The position numbers and the translations under genes were made by a program. The notes below the pieces were generated by a model. It searched no databases, was not told where the DNA came from, and was given only the letters and a program-made list of their open reading frames with translations. Source: Perkinsela sp. pyNocScin1 (Eukaryota; Euglenozoa; Kinetoplastea; Prokinetoplastida; Perkinselidae). From it: DNA of 64,000 bases. Position 1 is the stretch's first letter; each line of letters begins with the position of its first letter. Shown here in pieces: positions 28,345 to 36,761 of this stretch. The DNA is taken from NCBI GenBank assembly GCA_964019655.1, contig CAXHTR010000005.1, positions 558,001 through 622,000 of the forward strand, written 5' to 3'.

Positions 28345-30699
28345 ATGCACAGATACGCACAGGTAGGTGTTAACCGACTTATTCCAGCCCTACGAAAAGC
28401 ATCGGCTGCTAATGGACCATTGATGGCTTCTCTCTCTGCTATGCCACAGGGTGACAAGAGCTTTTCCAATATCATAGCATCCACCAGACGCTTTAAATCG
28501 GAGAAAAAGGCTTCAAAGAAAGCAGATGCACCGTCAAAGGAGGCAGGTGTTAAAACAAAAGAAACTTCAAAGAAATCAATTGATGATACCAAGCCGGTGC
28601 AACAAGCAAGCACCCCTGCAGCAGAAGCAAATATTCCTAATTCAGCGAGCGAAAAGGCACCCGAGCCGTCAGCAAAAATCGATGAAAGTGCCAAAGCTAC
28701 TGAGACAGATACTGTTGTAGACCCGGTCGACATAAAGGAAACAGAGCCAGAAGTCGTTGAGACTGAGAAAGTTTCCGGCCCAGCAGATGAAATGACTTTC
28801 AAGGCTGAGACCAAGCAGCTTTTGGATATTGTTGCCTGCAGTCTGTACACAGACAAAGAAGTCTTCGTTCGCGAGCTGATCAGTAATGCCTCCGACGCCC
28901 TTGAAAAGCGCCGCCACATGGAGCTCTCTGACCCTCAGAACTTTGCGCGAGCATCTGATGATGCCGAAGCCGGGGTCTCAATCGTAGTGAATCAAGCGAA
29001 AAACAAATTCATTCTCAGTGATACCGGCATCGGTATGACAAAGAAAGAGCTTGTTGACTGCCTTGGCACCATCTGTAGCTCCGGATCCAAGGCCTTCCTC
29101 AACAAACTCAAGGAGAAAGGCGAGGGCTCAAAGACAATGGAAAGCATCATCGGTCAGTTCGGTGTTGGTTTCTACAGTGCTTTCATGGTTGCAAAGAGCA
29201 TCAAGGTGTACTCTCGAAGTGCTTCCAAGGGCTCTCCCGGATACCTCTGGGAGTCAGATGGCAACGGTTCCTACAAGATCAGTGAGTGTGAAGGCGTTGC
29301 AAAGGGCACCAAGATCGTTCTTGAGATGAAAGACACCGAGCTCGCGTTCTGCACTCCCCAGGTTATCGAGCGAATCATCAAAAAGTACTCCAACTTTATA
29401 TCTTTCAAGATTTCTCTCAACGGAAACGCTGTGAACACTGTTGAGGCTCTCTGGCGCAAGCCCAAGGACGAAGTTACCAAGGAGGAGCACAATGCCTTCT
29501 ACAAATTCATCAGCGGGGCCTATGATACACCCATGTTCCACCTGCACTACTCGATCGACGCTCCCTTGATGATCCATGCACTTCTCTACATTCCGCAAAC
29601 GCACGCCGAGAAGTTCGGAGGAGGTCGCCAAGAATGCGCCGTCAACCTCTACTGCCGCAAGGTTCTTATTCAGGCCAAGGCGAAGAATGTTCTTCCAGAA
29701 TGGCTCCGCTTCTTGAAGGGTGCTATCGACTGCGAAGACCTGCCGCTCAATATCAGCCGTGAGCATACACAGGATAGCGCCCTCATCCGTAAGCTCAGCA
29801 CGGTCATGACAAAGCGCGTCCTGAAGTGGCTTGATGAAGTATCTCGTAAAAACCCTGAGGAATACGAGAAGTTCATCAAGGAGTTCGGTAACTTCTTAAA
29901 GGAAGGTGTGTGCACAGACCAGACGTACAAGCCAGAGATCGCAAAGCTCCTTCGCTTCGAGACGACTGCCGAAGGTGCAAGCAAACTGAACTCCCTCGAT
30001 GCCTACATTGACCGAATGCAGGCGAACCAAACGAACATCTACTACATCTCTGCACCGTCGAAGGATATCGCCGTGAGCTCTCCCTACTTCGAGCAGTACA
30101 AGGAGCACAACCTCGAGGTCATCGTCCTGACTGAGCAGATTGATGAGTTCGTCGTCCAGCACCTCGAGAACTTCAAGAAGTTCAAGCTCCAGAACATTGA
30201 GACGTTCGACGCCACGCTCGACGGTGCTGTCCAGGCAAAGCAAAAGACAGAAGGAGACAAGAAGGACCCGGTCATGACCGCCTCTCTCAACGAAACGCAA
30301 TGCTCTGCGCTCGCCGACTTCATGACGAAGCGCCTGCTTGGTCGCGTCGGCGTCATCAAGTCGACAAATCGCCTTTCGAATTCCCCGATCGTCCTCATGG
30401 ACCACGAGTCCGCGCAGATCCGCAAGCTTATGAAGATGATGGGCACGAAGGAAGGTATGCCAGCGCCCAAGTACAACGTCCACTTCAACCCGAAGCACGA
30501 GCTCATTCGCAAGCTGTACACGCTCTCGCAGAGCACCGACGCGGGCGACCTGGAGCTCGGTGGCCTCCTCGCCGAGCAGCTCTTCGACAACGCTGTTATC
30601 TCGGCTGGTCTCCTTGACGACCCGCGGTCCATTGTGAGCCGGCTGAACACGATGATGACGAAGATGGTCCAGAAGATCCCAGAGCCATCCAACTTGTAG
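28345..30699 (+). CDS. TRAP1: Mitochondrial HSP90 (TRAP1)
   Basis: 784 aa. GHKL ATPase chaperone. N-domain: ELISNASDALEKRRH (E177, N181), LSDTGIGMT (D226), GTICSSGSKAFL (lid) and GQFGVGFYSAFMV (about 270-282). The middle domain carries DLPLNISREHTQD with the catalytic-loop Arg. The C-domain ends ...PSNL without MEEVD, as expected for the organellar TRAP1/HtpG branch. An N-terminal extension of roughly 130 residues begins with a basic presequence and becomes a Lys/Ala/Glu/Pro-rich low-complexity stretch, longer than usual for TRAP1. Codons shift from A/T-rich at the 5' end to C/G-rich in the conserved part. Confidence 0.96.
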   Translation: MHRYAQVGVNRLIPALRKASAANGPLMASLSAMPQGDKSFSNIIASTRRFKSEKKASKKADAPSKEAGVKTKETSKKSIDDTKPVQQASTPAAEANIPNSASEKAPEPSAKIDESAKATETDTVVDPVDIKETEPEVVETEKVSGPADEMTFKAETKQLLDIVACSLYTDKEVFVRELISNASDALEKRRHMELSDPQNFARASDDAEAGVSIVVNQAKNKFILSDTGIGMTKKELVDCLGTICSSGSKAFLNKLKEKGEGSKTMESIIGQFGVGFYSAFMVAKSIKVYSRSASKGSPGYLWESDGNGSYKISECEGVAKGTKIVLEMKDTELAFCTPQVIERIIKKYSNFISFKISLNGNAVNTVEALWRKPKDEVTKEEHNAFYKFISGAYDTPMFHLHYSIDAPLMIHALLYIPQTHAEKFGGGRQECAVNLYCRKVLIQAKAKNVLPEWLRFLKGAIDCEDLPLNISREHTQDSALIRKLSTVMTKRVLKWLDEVSRKNPEEYEKFIKEFGNFLKEGVCTDQTYKPEIAKLLRFETTAEGASKLNSLDAYIDRMQANQTNIYYISAPSKDIAVSSPYFEQYKEHNLEVIVLTEQIDEFVVQHLENFKKFKLQNIETFDATLDGAVQAKQKTEGDKKDPVMTASLNETQCSALADFMTKRLLGRVGVIKSTNRLSNSPIVLMDHESAQIRKLMKMMGTKEGMPAPKYNVHFNPKHELIRKLYTLSQSTDAGDLELGGLLAEQLFDNAVISAGLLDDPRSIVSRLNTMMTKMVQKIPEPSNL

Positions 30700-30880
30700 A
30701 TTCGCACGTGCGGTCATCGTCACATCGAGATATCCATCGTAACACAATACTGCTGATATATTGATCTATACGAAATCATGCGTCCATCGGTACACATAAG
30801 TATATTGCACTAGCAGGCATTCCCAGAGTACACAGATAGCATCACCTTTATCACTTCCTTTTTCTATTTTGTACTTCTCC

Positions 30881-30919
30881 ATGCAAGAAAGCGATGCCCG
30901 CGCTCAGTTGCCTCAATAA
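30881..30919 (+). promoter_or_regulatory. Possible overlapping upstream ORF of the HMG gene
   Basis: A 12-codon frame (ATG at 30881, TAA at 30917-30919) starts 13 nt before the HMG gene ATG and overlaps it in another frame. If the mature mRNA begins upstream of 30881, a scanning ribosome would meet this ATG first. The mRNA 5' end is unknown. Confidence 0.3.
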
Positions 30920-31424
30920 AATTCGAATTCACCGTCTTCCAGCGTACGTGGTTTACAGCATGCAGAAGCTGCAGCAGATGCCAGGCGTTCCACTCGGGCA
31001 AAGGCACCGGATCCTCGGCGAAAAGTGGAACAAGATTCCGGAAAAGCGGAAAGCGATATGGCAGCGCAAGGCAGATGCGCTCAACGCAAAGCGGCTGGCG
31101 AAGGCCGCAAGTGGTCAACTCAGCGTCCGAATCTTGAAGCCAAAGATGCAAAATGTCCGCGCCGAGAATTATGTTACCGCATACTCTGTTTTCTCTCGAA
31201 TCAAGTTCGCAAGTATCAAAAAAAGTAACAGAGCTATGCGAAGTCCAGATATATTCCGAGAAGTCGCCAAGCTGTGGCAAACGTTCACCCCTCGAGAGCG
31301 AATGCGCTACGAACGAAAGGCAGAGAAGCAAAAGAAGGCGATGATAGCGGCGAGAGCCCCAAAGCCTGAAGCTGCCACTCCGGTAAGTGAGCCTTTGCCA
31401 TCCCCACATAAGGCTATGAATTGA
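30894..31424 (+). CDS. Two-HMG-box DNA-binding protein, probably mitochondrial
   Basis: 176 aa. Box 1 (residues 14-70): YVVYSMQKLQQMPGVPLGQR ... ILGEKWNKIPEKRKAIWQRKAD. Box 2 (about 95-150): TAYSVFSRIKFASIKKS ... REVAKLWQTFTPRERMRYERKAEK. Both keep the W-x-K/R core of helix 2-3. The short head (MPALSCLNKIRIHRLP) is basic/hydrophobic like a presequence. Tandem-HMG proteins of this size package mitochondrial DNA (Abf2/TFAM) or kinetoplast DNA (KAP6-type); which applies depends on the organism. The C-terminal 25 residues are Pro/Ala-rich. The encoded protein has no NLS that clearly beats the presequence reading. Confidence 0.8.
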   Translation: MPALSCLNKIRIHRLPAYVVYSMQKLQQMPGVPLGQRHRILGEKWNKIPEKRKAIWQRKADALNAKRLAKAASGQLSVRILKPKMQNVRAENYVTAYSVFSRIKFASIKKSNRAMRSPDIFREVAKLWQTFTPRERMRYERKAEKQKKAMIAARAPKPEAATPVSEPLPSPHKAMN

Positions 31425-31515
31425 GTGTTTTTGCACTCTCCGTCTTGAAGAGTTCCGTGATTACAGATTCGTACATAACACTGTGCAGAAGTTTTGCTTC
31501 TTTACTCTTTCTTTC

Positions 31516-32124
31516 ATGTGCGTGAGATACGTAGCCATTCTCCTCGGACCGCTTCGCATAGGGGCACAAGATAGAAGCCCCAATCTACAGTTCCAGTTCG
31601 ATTCCATGCTTCAGACAATGCAGATTCATCACGCATCAAGTTCAGTGTGCGACTGGCCGGGGATCACCTGCCATGATGGGGCCGTTCGAGCCATCGCGTG
31701 GGACACTCCGAGATTAAGTGTACGGTCTATGAACTGGATGCCAAGCACGGTGAGCAGTGTGGATATCCGTCGGGCGGATGTTCGCGGGTCCCTCGAGACG
31801 CGGTGCATGCCCCGCGCAATGGAAACTTACACAGTGACCGGCTGCGGGTTACACTCGACGCTGGACATGCGATCGCTCCCGTCCCTTCTTCGCACGCTGA
31901 ACCTTGAACACAACTTCATCCGAGGCACTCTCTGCTTGGATGCGCTCCCGGGTAGCATCGCGTCTATCAAGCTCGGCAAGAAATCGCTGGATAAAGTGTA
32001 CATCGACAACTTGCGACTGCCAGCTAGCCTGATGACAGTCAACCTGGAGGGGAATTTCGGCAAGATCAAATTTATAACACCTAGTGGAGGTCGTATCAGT
32101 CCTTGCGTACAGACAGGTCGATGA
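31516..32124 (+). CDS. LRR protein 9, short class
   Basis: 202 aa from the first in-frame ATG at 31516 (a GTG lies at 31483). MCVRYVAILLGPLRIGAQ is a plausible signal peptide. N-cap with C45/C52 in CDWPGITCHDGAVRAIAW. Five LRRs (WMPSTV, CMPRAM, SLPSLL, ALPGSI, RLPASL). A conserved pair of extra Cys (TRCMPRAME ... VTGCGLH) may form a second disulfide. C-cap VNLEGNFGKIKFITPSGG. Only 91 bp downstream of the HMG gene. Confidence 0.88.
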   Translation: MCVRYVAILLGPLRIGAQDRSPNLQFQFDSMLQTMQIHHASSSVCDWPGITCHDGAVRAIAWDTPRLSVRSMNWMPSTVSSVDIRRADVRGSLETRCMPRAMETYTVTGCGLHSTLDMRSLPSLLRTLNLEHNFIRGTLCLDALPGSIASIKLGKKSLDKVYIDNLRLPASLMTVNLEGNFGKIKFITPSGGRISPCVQTGR

Positions 32125-32324
32125 TTGATGAGAGAACATCGTCGATCTTGCAGAATTTGATGGCCGTGCTGGTAGGTCACACATGAGGTCTTTTAACGTT
32201 CCATGCGTTTGTCACGCGCGCTTCAAGCACATAACACCTATTGCGCTTTATTTTCATCACGATGCACATTAGTTCCTTGCGCATGCACCACCCTTGACAC
32301 TTCGATATTACCTGGCTAAAGCGT

Positions 32325-33734
32325 ATGTTTTCTTTTAGGAGAGTTTTTTACCAGCATACCATGCTTCACCTCGCTTGCGCCGTCGATTCGCAAATGCTCG
32401 GCCGACTGGATCCAGCAGTCCTCGGCAACCAGGCAATGCTCGAGATGTTCGTCGAGGGTGTAAAGAACAAACAAATGTTCGTCGACACCGAGGGCAACTA
32501 CCTCGACATTTCGGAGTGGGAAGAGGTCATTTTCGACGAGAACGAGAATCCCATTGCCATCAACTTCTCCTTTGAAGAGCCAGACGACGATTTCGCCCTC
32601 GGTGGCAGCGTTCGCTTTCAGTTTTTACCGTCAAGCGTCCGCGAGATTGGCCTCCAGCACAACAAGCTCTCGGGAAAGTTTGATGCGCGTGACCTTCCGC
32701 ACGAGCTGCGTAACTTCGACATCGCGAGCAATGGTTTTACAGGGTCAGTCGACGTCGCGCAGCTGCCGCGAACGCTCGCGTACTTTGACATCGACAGGAA
32801 CGACCTCGAGGGCACGTTCGACCTTACGGCGCTGCCGCGTGAGCTTATTGTCTGCCACCTCTCGCACAATCGCTTTCACGGCGATCTCAACCTGATTGAT
32901 CTCCCGAAGCCCCTCGCTGAGTTTAGTGCCGCCAGCAACAATTTTACGGGGTACGTCGACTTCACGAAGCTCAGCGGGTCGCTCTTGAGCATAGAGCTGG
33001 ACGACAACAAGCTGATGGGGGTCATCGATTTTACACGCCTCCCGGACACGATCGAGCGGGTGGGTATCAAAGGGAACGCCTTCTCGGGGAATATCGACCC
33101 GTCGCGCCTCCCCGAGACGCTGCGCGAGATCTTCCTCGAGGACAACAAATTTTCGGGGAGCTTTGCCTTCGAAAAGCTGCGCGAAAGCGTGGAAACAGTC
33201 AAAATCAGCAATAACGCTTTTGGGGGCTCGCTCTGTGCCGACACGCTCCCAAAGTATCTCGCGACGATTGAAGTCGCCAATTGTGCGTACCACGGCACCT
33301 TTGATTTTGCAGGAATGCCGAAACTCGTGGACTACCTATGCTTTGATCACAACAATTTTTCAGGGAGCGTAGACACGAGCACACTGCCTCGCGGCCTGGA
33401 ATGGTTCTCCATTGAACACAATGATTTTACGGGGACGTTCGACATGCAGCACTTGCCGGACGCACTGACGATGCTGTGCATCAATAATAATAAGTTTGTG
33501 GGCGAATTTCGCCTCGACAAGCTCCCAGAGGACCTCAAGGAGATTGTTGCGTCAAATAACCTGCTTACGGGAACTATCCAGAGCGCTGTGTTCGGTGAAT
33601 CTTTCGAAAGCCTCGATATTGCGAACAACGATCTAGCCATCCCGATGAGTTTCGTTCAGGCAATGAAGCCGTACCGATTTACGTACGATGTGAAAAAGGT
33701 CGTTAACGATCGCATTATTCCCAGATTCCTATAG
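32325..33734 (+). CDS. LRR protein 10, long class, largest repeat array
   Basis: 469 aa from 32325; a second ATG at 32361 (MLHLACAVDSQMLGRLD) matches the usual family start. N-cap GNQAMLEMFVEGVKNKQMF ... WEEVIFDENENPIAINF, where the conserved final W is F. About fifteen LRRs without indels, each 23 residues, predicted to build a long curved solenoid. Repeats with RLPDTIERVGIKGNAFSGNI-like sequence show internal duplication. C-cap lacks the VVD motif and ends VNDRIIPRFL. C/G-rich codons. Confidence 0.93.
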   Translation: MFSFRRVFYQHTMLHLACAVDSQMLGRLDPAVLGNQAMLEMFVEGVKNKQMFVDTEGNYLDISEWEEVIFDENENPIAINFSFEEPDDDFALGGSVRFQFLPSSVREIGLQHNKLSGKFDARDLPHELRNFDIASNGFTGSVDVAQLPRTLAYFDIDRNDLEGTFDLTALPRELIVCHLSHNRFHGDLNLIDLPKPLAEFSAASNNFTGYVDFTKLSGSLLSIELDDNKLMGVIDFTRLPDTIERVGIKGNAFSGNIDPSRLPETLREIFLEDNKFSGSFAFEKLRESVETVKISNNAFGGSLCADTLPKYLATIEVANCAYHGTFDFAGMPKLVDYLCFDHNNFSGSVDTSTLPRGLEWFSIEHNDFTGTFDMQHLPDALTMLCINNNKFVGEFRLDKLPEDLKEIVASNNLLTGTIQSAVFGESFESLDIANNDLAIPMSFVQAMKPYRFTYDVKKVVNDRIIPRFL

Positions 33735-34408
33735 CTTCTGTCACATCTTTGGAATAGTGATACAAGGAATAGTTTCAAAGCTTTCGGAGCAGTTCATAAT
33801 CGTACGATTTCTGCTTCAAGCATTGAGAATTTCCCATTTTTTTTATTCAAAAATGTCCAGAGGAAGCAACGATTGTGCATAGTGCATTGGTTTCATGCGT
33901 TCATCTTCATTGGTCCTAATTTATAAGCAAAAATAAAAGATAAATCATGTAGTGCGACCGACCATGACCTTGAAAGCTTTGGGCTCTGTCTCGAGTGGCT
34001 TTTCAATCAATCATATCATGCTTGATCTAACCAGAGCTTCGAAGGTAAGGAGTATGGACCGAGTCTGTGATGATGCAACACCTCAAAAATGAATTCTCGC
34101 CCGAGTGCCATACTTTCCTAAAATGAAGCAAGACACGGCTTTTGCATAATTCATGAAAATTGCTGTATCCTTGCGCAAAGTCACTTCTTCGGTGCTACAT
34201 ACGGACACACAGAGTCTAACACACATCGCTGGCTTTGATGCTTAGCGTTGATCTCACAGAAGTTCCAAAATTCCGAAATAGCGCAGTCACCCTTTAGAAA
34301 TCATGTCACGAAATAACATGGAACAAAACAATAAGTAGTCGTGGGAAAGAGAGCACGAACATGAAAAATGACTCTGCGTTTTCCCGGGCCAAACCAAGGG
34401 AGAGAGCA
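33735..34408. other. Convergent intergenic region
   Basis: 674 bp between the 3' ends of LRR 10 and LRR 11. No gene, RNA or repeat recognised. Confidence 0.5.
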
Positions 34409-35113
34409 TTATTCAAAATCGCTATCAAAATATTCCATACAGACAGGTAATTTTGGAACTCGTGTGAACTTCAATCGTGGCTCACGGTCGTCTTTACCGC
34501 CAATGTTCGTGCACGTCATTTTAGAATTCAGAGAAAAGTACGCCTCGCGAAACAGCGGCGAAAGATCAGCTTTATTCCAGACGAGCCCTCTAAGCGCATT
34601 GTTCTCAAGATCAATCACTTCCAGGGCATACGGTAGGTTAAGTAGACTCAGAGTCCCCTGGATTCTGTTGCTGGAAAGATGTACCTGAACGACATCGCTA
34701 GGAAAGGAAGACAAGTCAAGTGTTCCGTATATTCGACAGCTCGAAAGCCTAAGAAAGCGAAGATCTCGTGGAAGGCGCTCGCTGTGAATTGGCTGCGCAA
34801 TGTCTCTGACTACTATATCAACCGTACGCAGTGAAGGTGGCATCCAATCAAGGCTTTTGATAATGGGGTTGTCTCCTAGCTTTCACTCTATGACCGTAAT
34901 CAACCCTTTACAGCATCGCACACCGTCGAGATCACACAGAATCTCACGTCGAATAGCATTGGAAGGGTCTTCTCCTTCGACAATATCGCTCGCTAAACGA
35001 GAGCCTTTGCGTAGATCCACGAATCTGCTCACGCACGTATTTTGAAAATTCCGAATATCACGGGACTCACACGTATCGAGGGCATTGATCACGAGGATTA
35101 CAAGCGAGTTCAT
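34409..35113 (-). pseudogene. LRR protein 11, short class, interrupted by one TGA
   Basis: Reads from the ATG at 35113: leader MNSLVILVINALDT, N-cap with the CDLDGVRC cysteine pair, then ...LITVIE followed by TGA at 34883-34885. The same frame continues directly as KLGDNPIIKSLDWMPPSL and on through four LRRs to the TAA at 34409. In relatives the codon at the TGA is the invariant Trp of the I.W motif (VRAIAW, VREIYW), so a TGG to TGA change explains it. No other lesion is seen in 234 codons. Either a young pseudogene, a sequence error or a readthrough site. Confidence 0.82.
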
Positions 35114-35148
35114 TCGATCAATGAAAAAGAAAAAATATAACGCACAGT

Positions 35149-35173
35149 AACTTCAACTTCAACTTCAACTTCA
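35149..35173 (+). repeat. Short tandem repeat (AACTTC)4
   Basis: Four perfect AACTTC units plus one base, 35 bp upstream of the LRR 11 start. Only this one small array of the kind is seen in the window. Confidence 0.8.
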
Positions 35174-35285
35174 GTACCCTGAAGGAACGCTAAATGTATT
35201 CAGATTCTAATTCTGAAATAAAGCAGCTTTGTATTTTACTTGTGCTTGATATCGATGCGAGCGTCTGGCCTTTTGTTGTCTAGAA

Positions 35286-35428
35286 CAGGGTTTCAGTGAT
35301 ACCCGAAAATTAAGATTCCCTTTTCCCCTTCACGTATATGTCCAAAGGCTTATGGATTGGCATTGGATAATTTCTAAAAAGTTGCTTTTCCCCCAAAGGG
35401 GGAAATTTCCCCCTTTATTGAAACCCTG
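35286..35428. mobile_element. hAT-like MITE inside the 3' end of an LRR gene
   Basis: 143-bp element with terminal inverted repeats CAGGGTTTCA and TGAAACCCTG. It is flanked on both sides by the same 8 bp, gtctagaa (35278-35285 and 35429-35436), which fits the hAT target-site form nTnnnnAn. Internally there is a palindrome, cccccaaaggggg (35393-35405). No coding capacity, so it was moved in trans. It supplies the last 32 codons and the stop of the LRR gene at 35330. One end is similar to 54871-54940, so the family is dispersed. Confidence 0.88.
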
Positions 35429-35992
35429 GTCTAGAATGATGATTTTTATAAGGTTCGGGTTTCCGCGGAGACGAACCGAGAGAAGATTGCTCGGGAGCTT
35501 AGAGTTACAAACTACAAGAGAGTAAAGCTGGTTGTATGCGAGGTTGATAGTCGATATTGTGGGAGGCAAATTTGTTAAGTCTACTTTCCCCGCACAGCGA
35601 TTGCCATATAGATCTAGATTTACCATTTCATCTGGAAGTGCGTAAAGATCGGCCCGCCCACTAATCCGGCAATCTGCAGCATGAAAATTCTGCAGATCTT
35701 TAGGAAATCGACGAATATGAAGGATTCGATCGACCGACTTGCCACTAATGGTAATAGTCACTGTAGTTTTCGGGAACCAGTCGAGATTTTTAATTCTTAT
35801 AAGAGTATGCTTATCCCAGTATATCTCTCTAACCATGCCATCAGAGCATTGTATTCCGTTGACATCGCATACATGACTCGATGGAAAATCAACAACAGCA
35901 TTCTGCATGCATCGGTATTGGTAATTACTATCTTCTTTCTCGGGAATATCAGAACAGACTGAAAGAGTAATGAAGTACTCTGGAATATGCAT
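35330..35992 (-). CDS. LRR protein 12, short class, C-terminus replaced by a MITE
   Basis: 220 aa from the ATG at 35992; the first 188 residues are native and the last 32 come from the inserted MITE. MHIPEYFITLSVCSD leader is weakly hydrophobic. N-cap C42/C49 (CDVNGIQCSDGMVREIYW). Five LRRs (WFPKTT, RFPKDL, ALPDEM, NLPPTI, KLPSNL). Skipping the MITE and one target copy gives 13 native codons ending DARIDIKHK and a TAA at 35236-35238, close to the LRR 2 tail. The altered protein keeps all repeats and may still be made. Confidence 0.85.
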   Translation of the reverse strand: MHIPEYFITLSVCSDIPEKEDSNYQYRCMQNAVVDFPSSHVCDVNGIQCSDGMVREIYWDKHTLIRIKNLDWFPKTTVTITISGKSVDRILHIRRFPKDLQNFHAADCRISGRADLYALPDEMVNLDLYGNRCAGKVDLTNLPPTISTINLAYNQLYSLVVCNSKLPSNLLSVRLRGNPNLIKIIILDQGFNKGGNFPLWGKSNFLEIIQCQSISLWTYT

Positions 35993-36761
35993 TTGTCAGC
36001 TTAAATTTAGAAATTTCCACATAGAATTCGTGATAATCTTGTGGGAAATTAAGCTTGGAAATTCGACAATCCAACAATTGTCGTAAACATTTCGATATCC
36101 AGAGTGTTTGTAGTGGGAATACGAGCATACCCGATCACAGAGTTCCTTTATTGACCTGTGCAAGTCCAAGTAGCGGCTTCTATGTTGGCACATGGAACAG
36201 AGCTAACTACAGCTGTAACGCCCAGTAATCTTACAAATTTCTTCCGCGTTTCGTACTGCTTCAGTGTCATCAGGCGAAAATATTATTCTCAGCTTAACCT
36301 TCAATATACGCATCTCTGATGTATAGGAAGGTTTGGATAGAGTAACTGCACGGCAAGAACATATTTATCTTGAGTTCCTTCTGTAAAGAAATTTTATATT
36401 ATCACACACATTCATGAAGATGCTAGTGTGTGTAAACCAGGGCTGCGCACATGCCGGTAAATCACCGAAATGCCGGTAAAACTGAAATTTGAAAAGGAAA
36501 TATCACCGGCAAGTAATCCCTCCTAGAATTCTGAAAGCACAGTCTCATACCAGCCTTCAGGATCTCTTCAGAGAGGGTCTGGAAATTGTCACCACACGAA
36601 TTACGCTTTGCCGGTGACGGGCCAGATCAGCCAGACCTGGTTTAATTTAGTAAAAGTAAAGCAGGCAAGATGCAAGACGGTATAAATAAAGCACGGTTTT
36701 CGAATCATTAAGTTCTGATAAAATTTCCTGGACCTATTAACCAACTTTCAAAGATATAAAC
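35993..36761. other. Divergent intergenic region with a decayed MITE
   Basis: 769 bp between two divergent LRR genes. It holds the hAT-like relic at 36438-36639 (separate entry) and an imperfect inverted repeat around 36008-36049 (aatttccaca/tgtgggaaatt). No gene seen. Confidence 0.5.
36438..36639. mobile_element. Decayed hAT-like MITE
   Basis: About 202 bp. Left end CAGGGCTGCGCA resembles the hAT terminal consensus; the right end read inward is CAGGTCTGGCTG, matching in 7 of the first 8 bases. Flanking 8-mers gtgtaaac and gtttaatt agree at 5 of 8. Subterminal copies of tgccggt lie at 36452, 36471 and 36609, and an inverted one at 36504, as often seen near hAT ends. No coding capacity. A TA-duplicating element with ends aaccagg/cctggtt is an alternative reading. 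Confidence 0.5.

Noticed and set aside
29896-30747. 283-aa antisense frame over TRAP1
   Set aside because: Long antisense frames over HSP90 and similar C/G-rich genes are common shadows; it resembles no known protein.
32640-33600. 69-bp periodic DNA in LRR genes taken as a CRISPR-like or satellite array
   Set aside because: The period is the 23-codon LRR unit; spacers and repeats are both coding, and divergence follows codon positions.
34883-34885. TGA read as tryptophan genome-wide
   Set aside because: Several intact genes in the window end with TGA, and conserved Trp positions are otherwise TGG, so reassignment is not supported.
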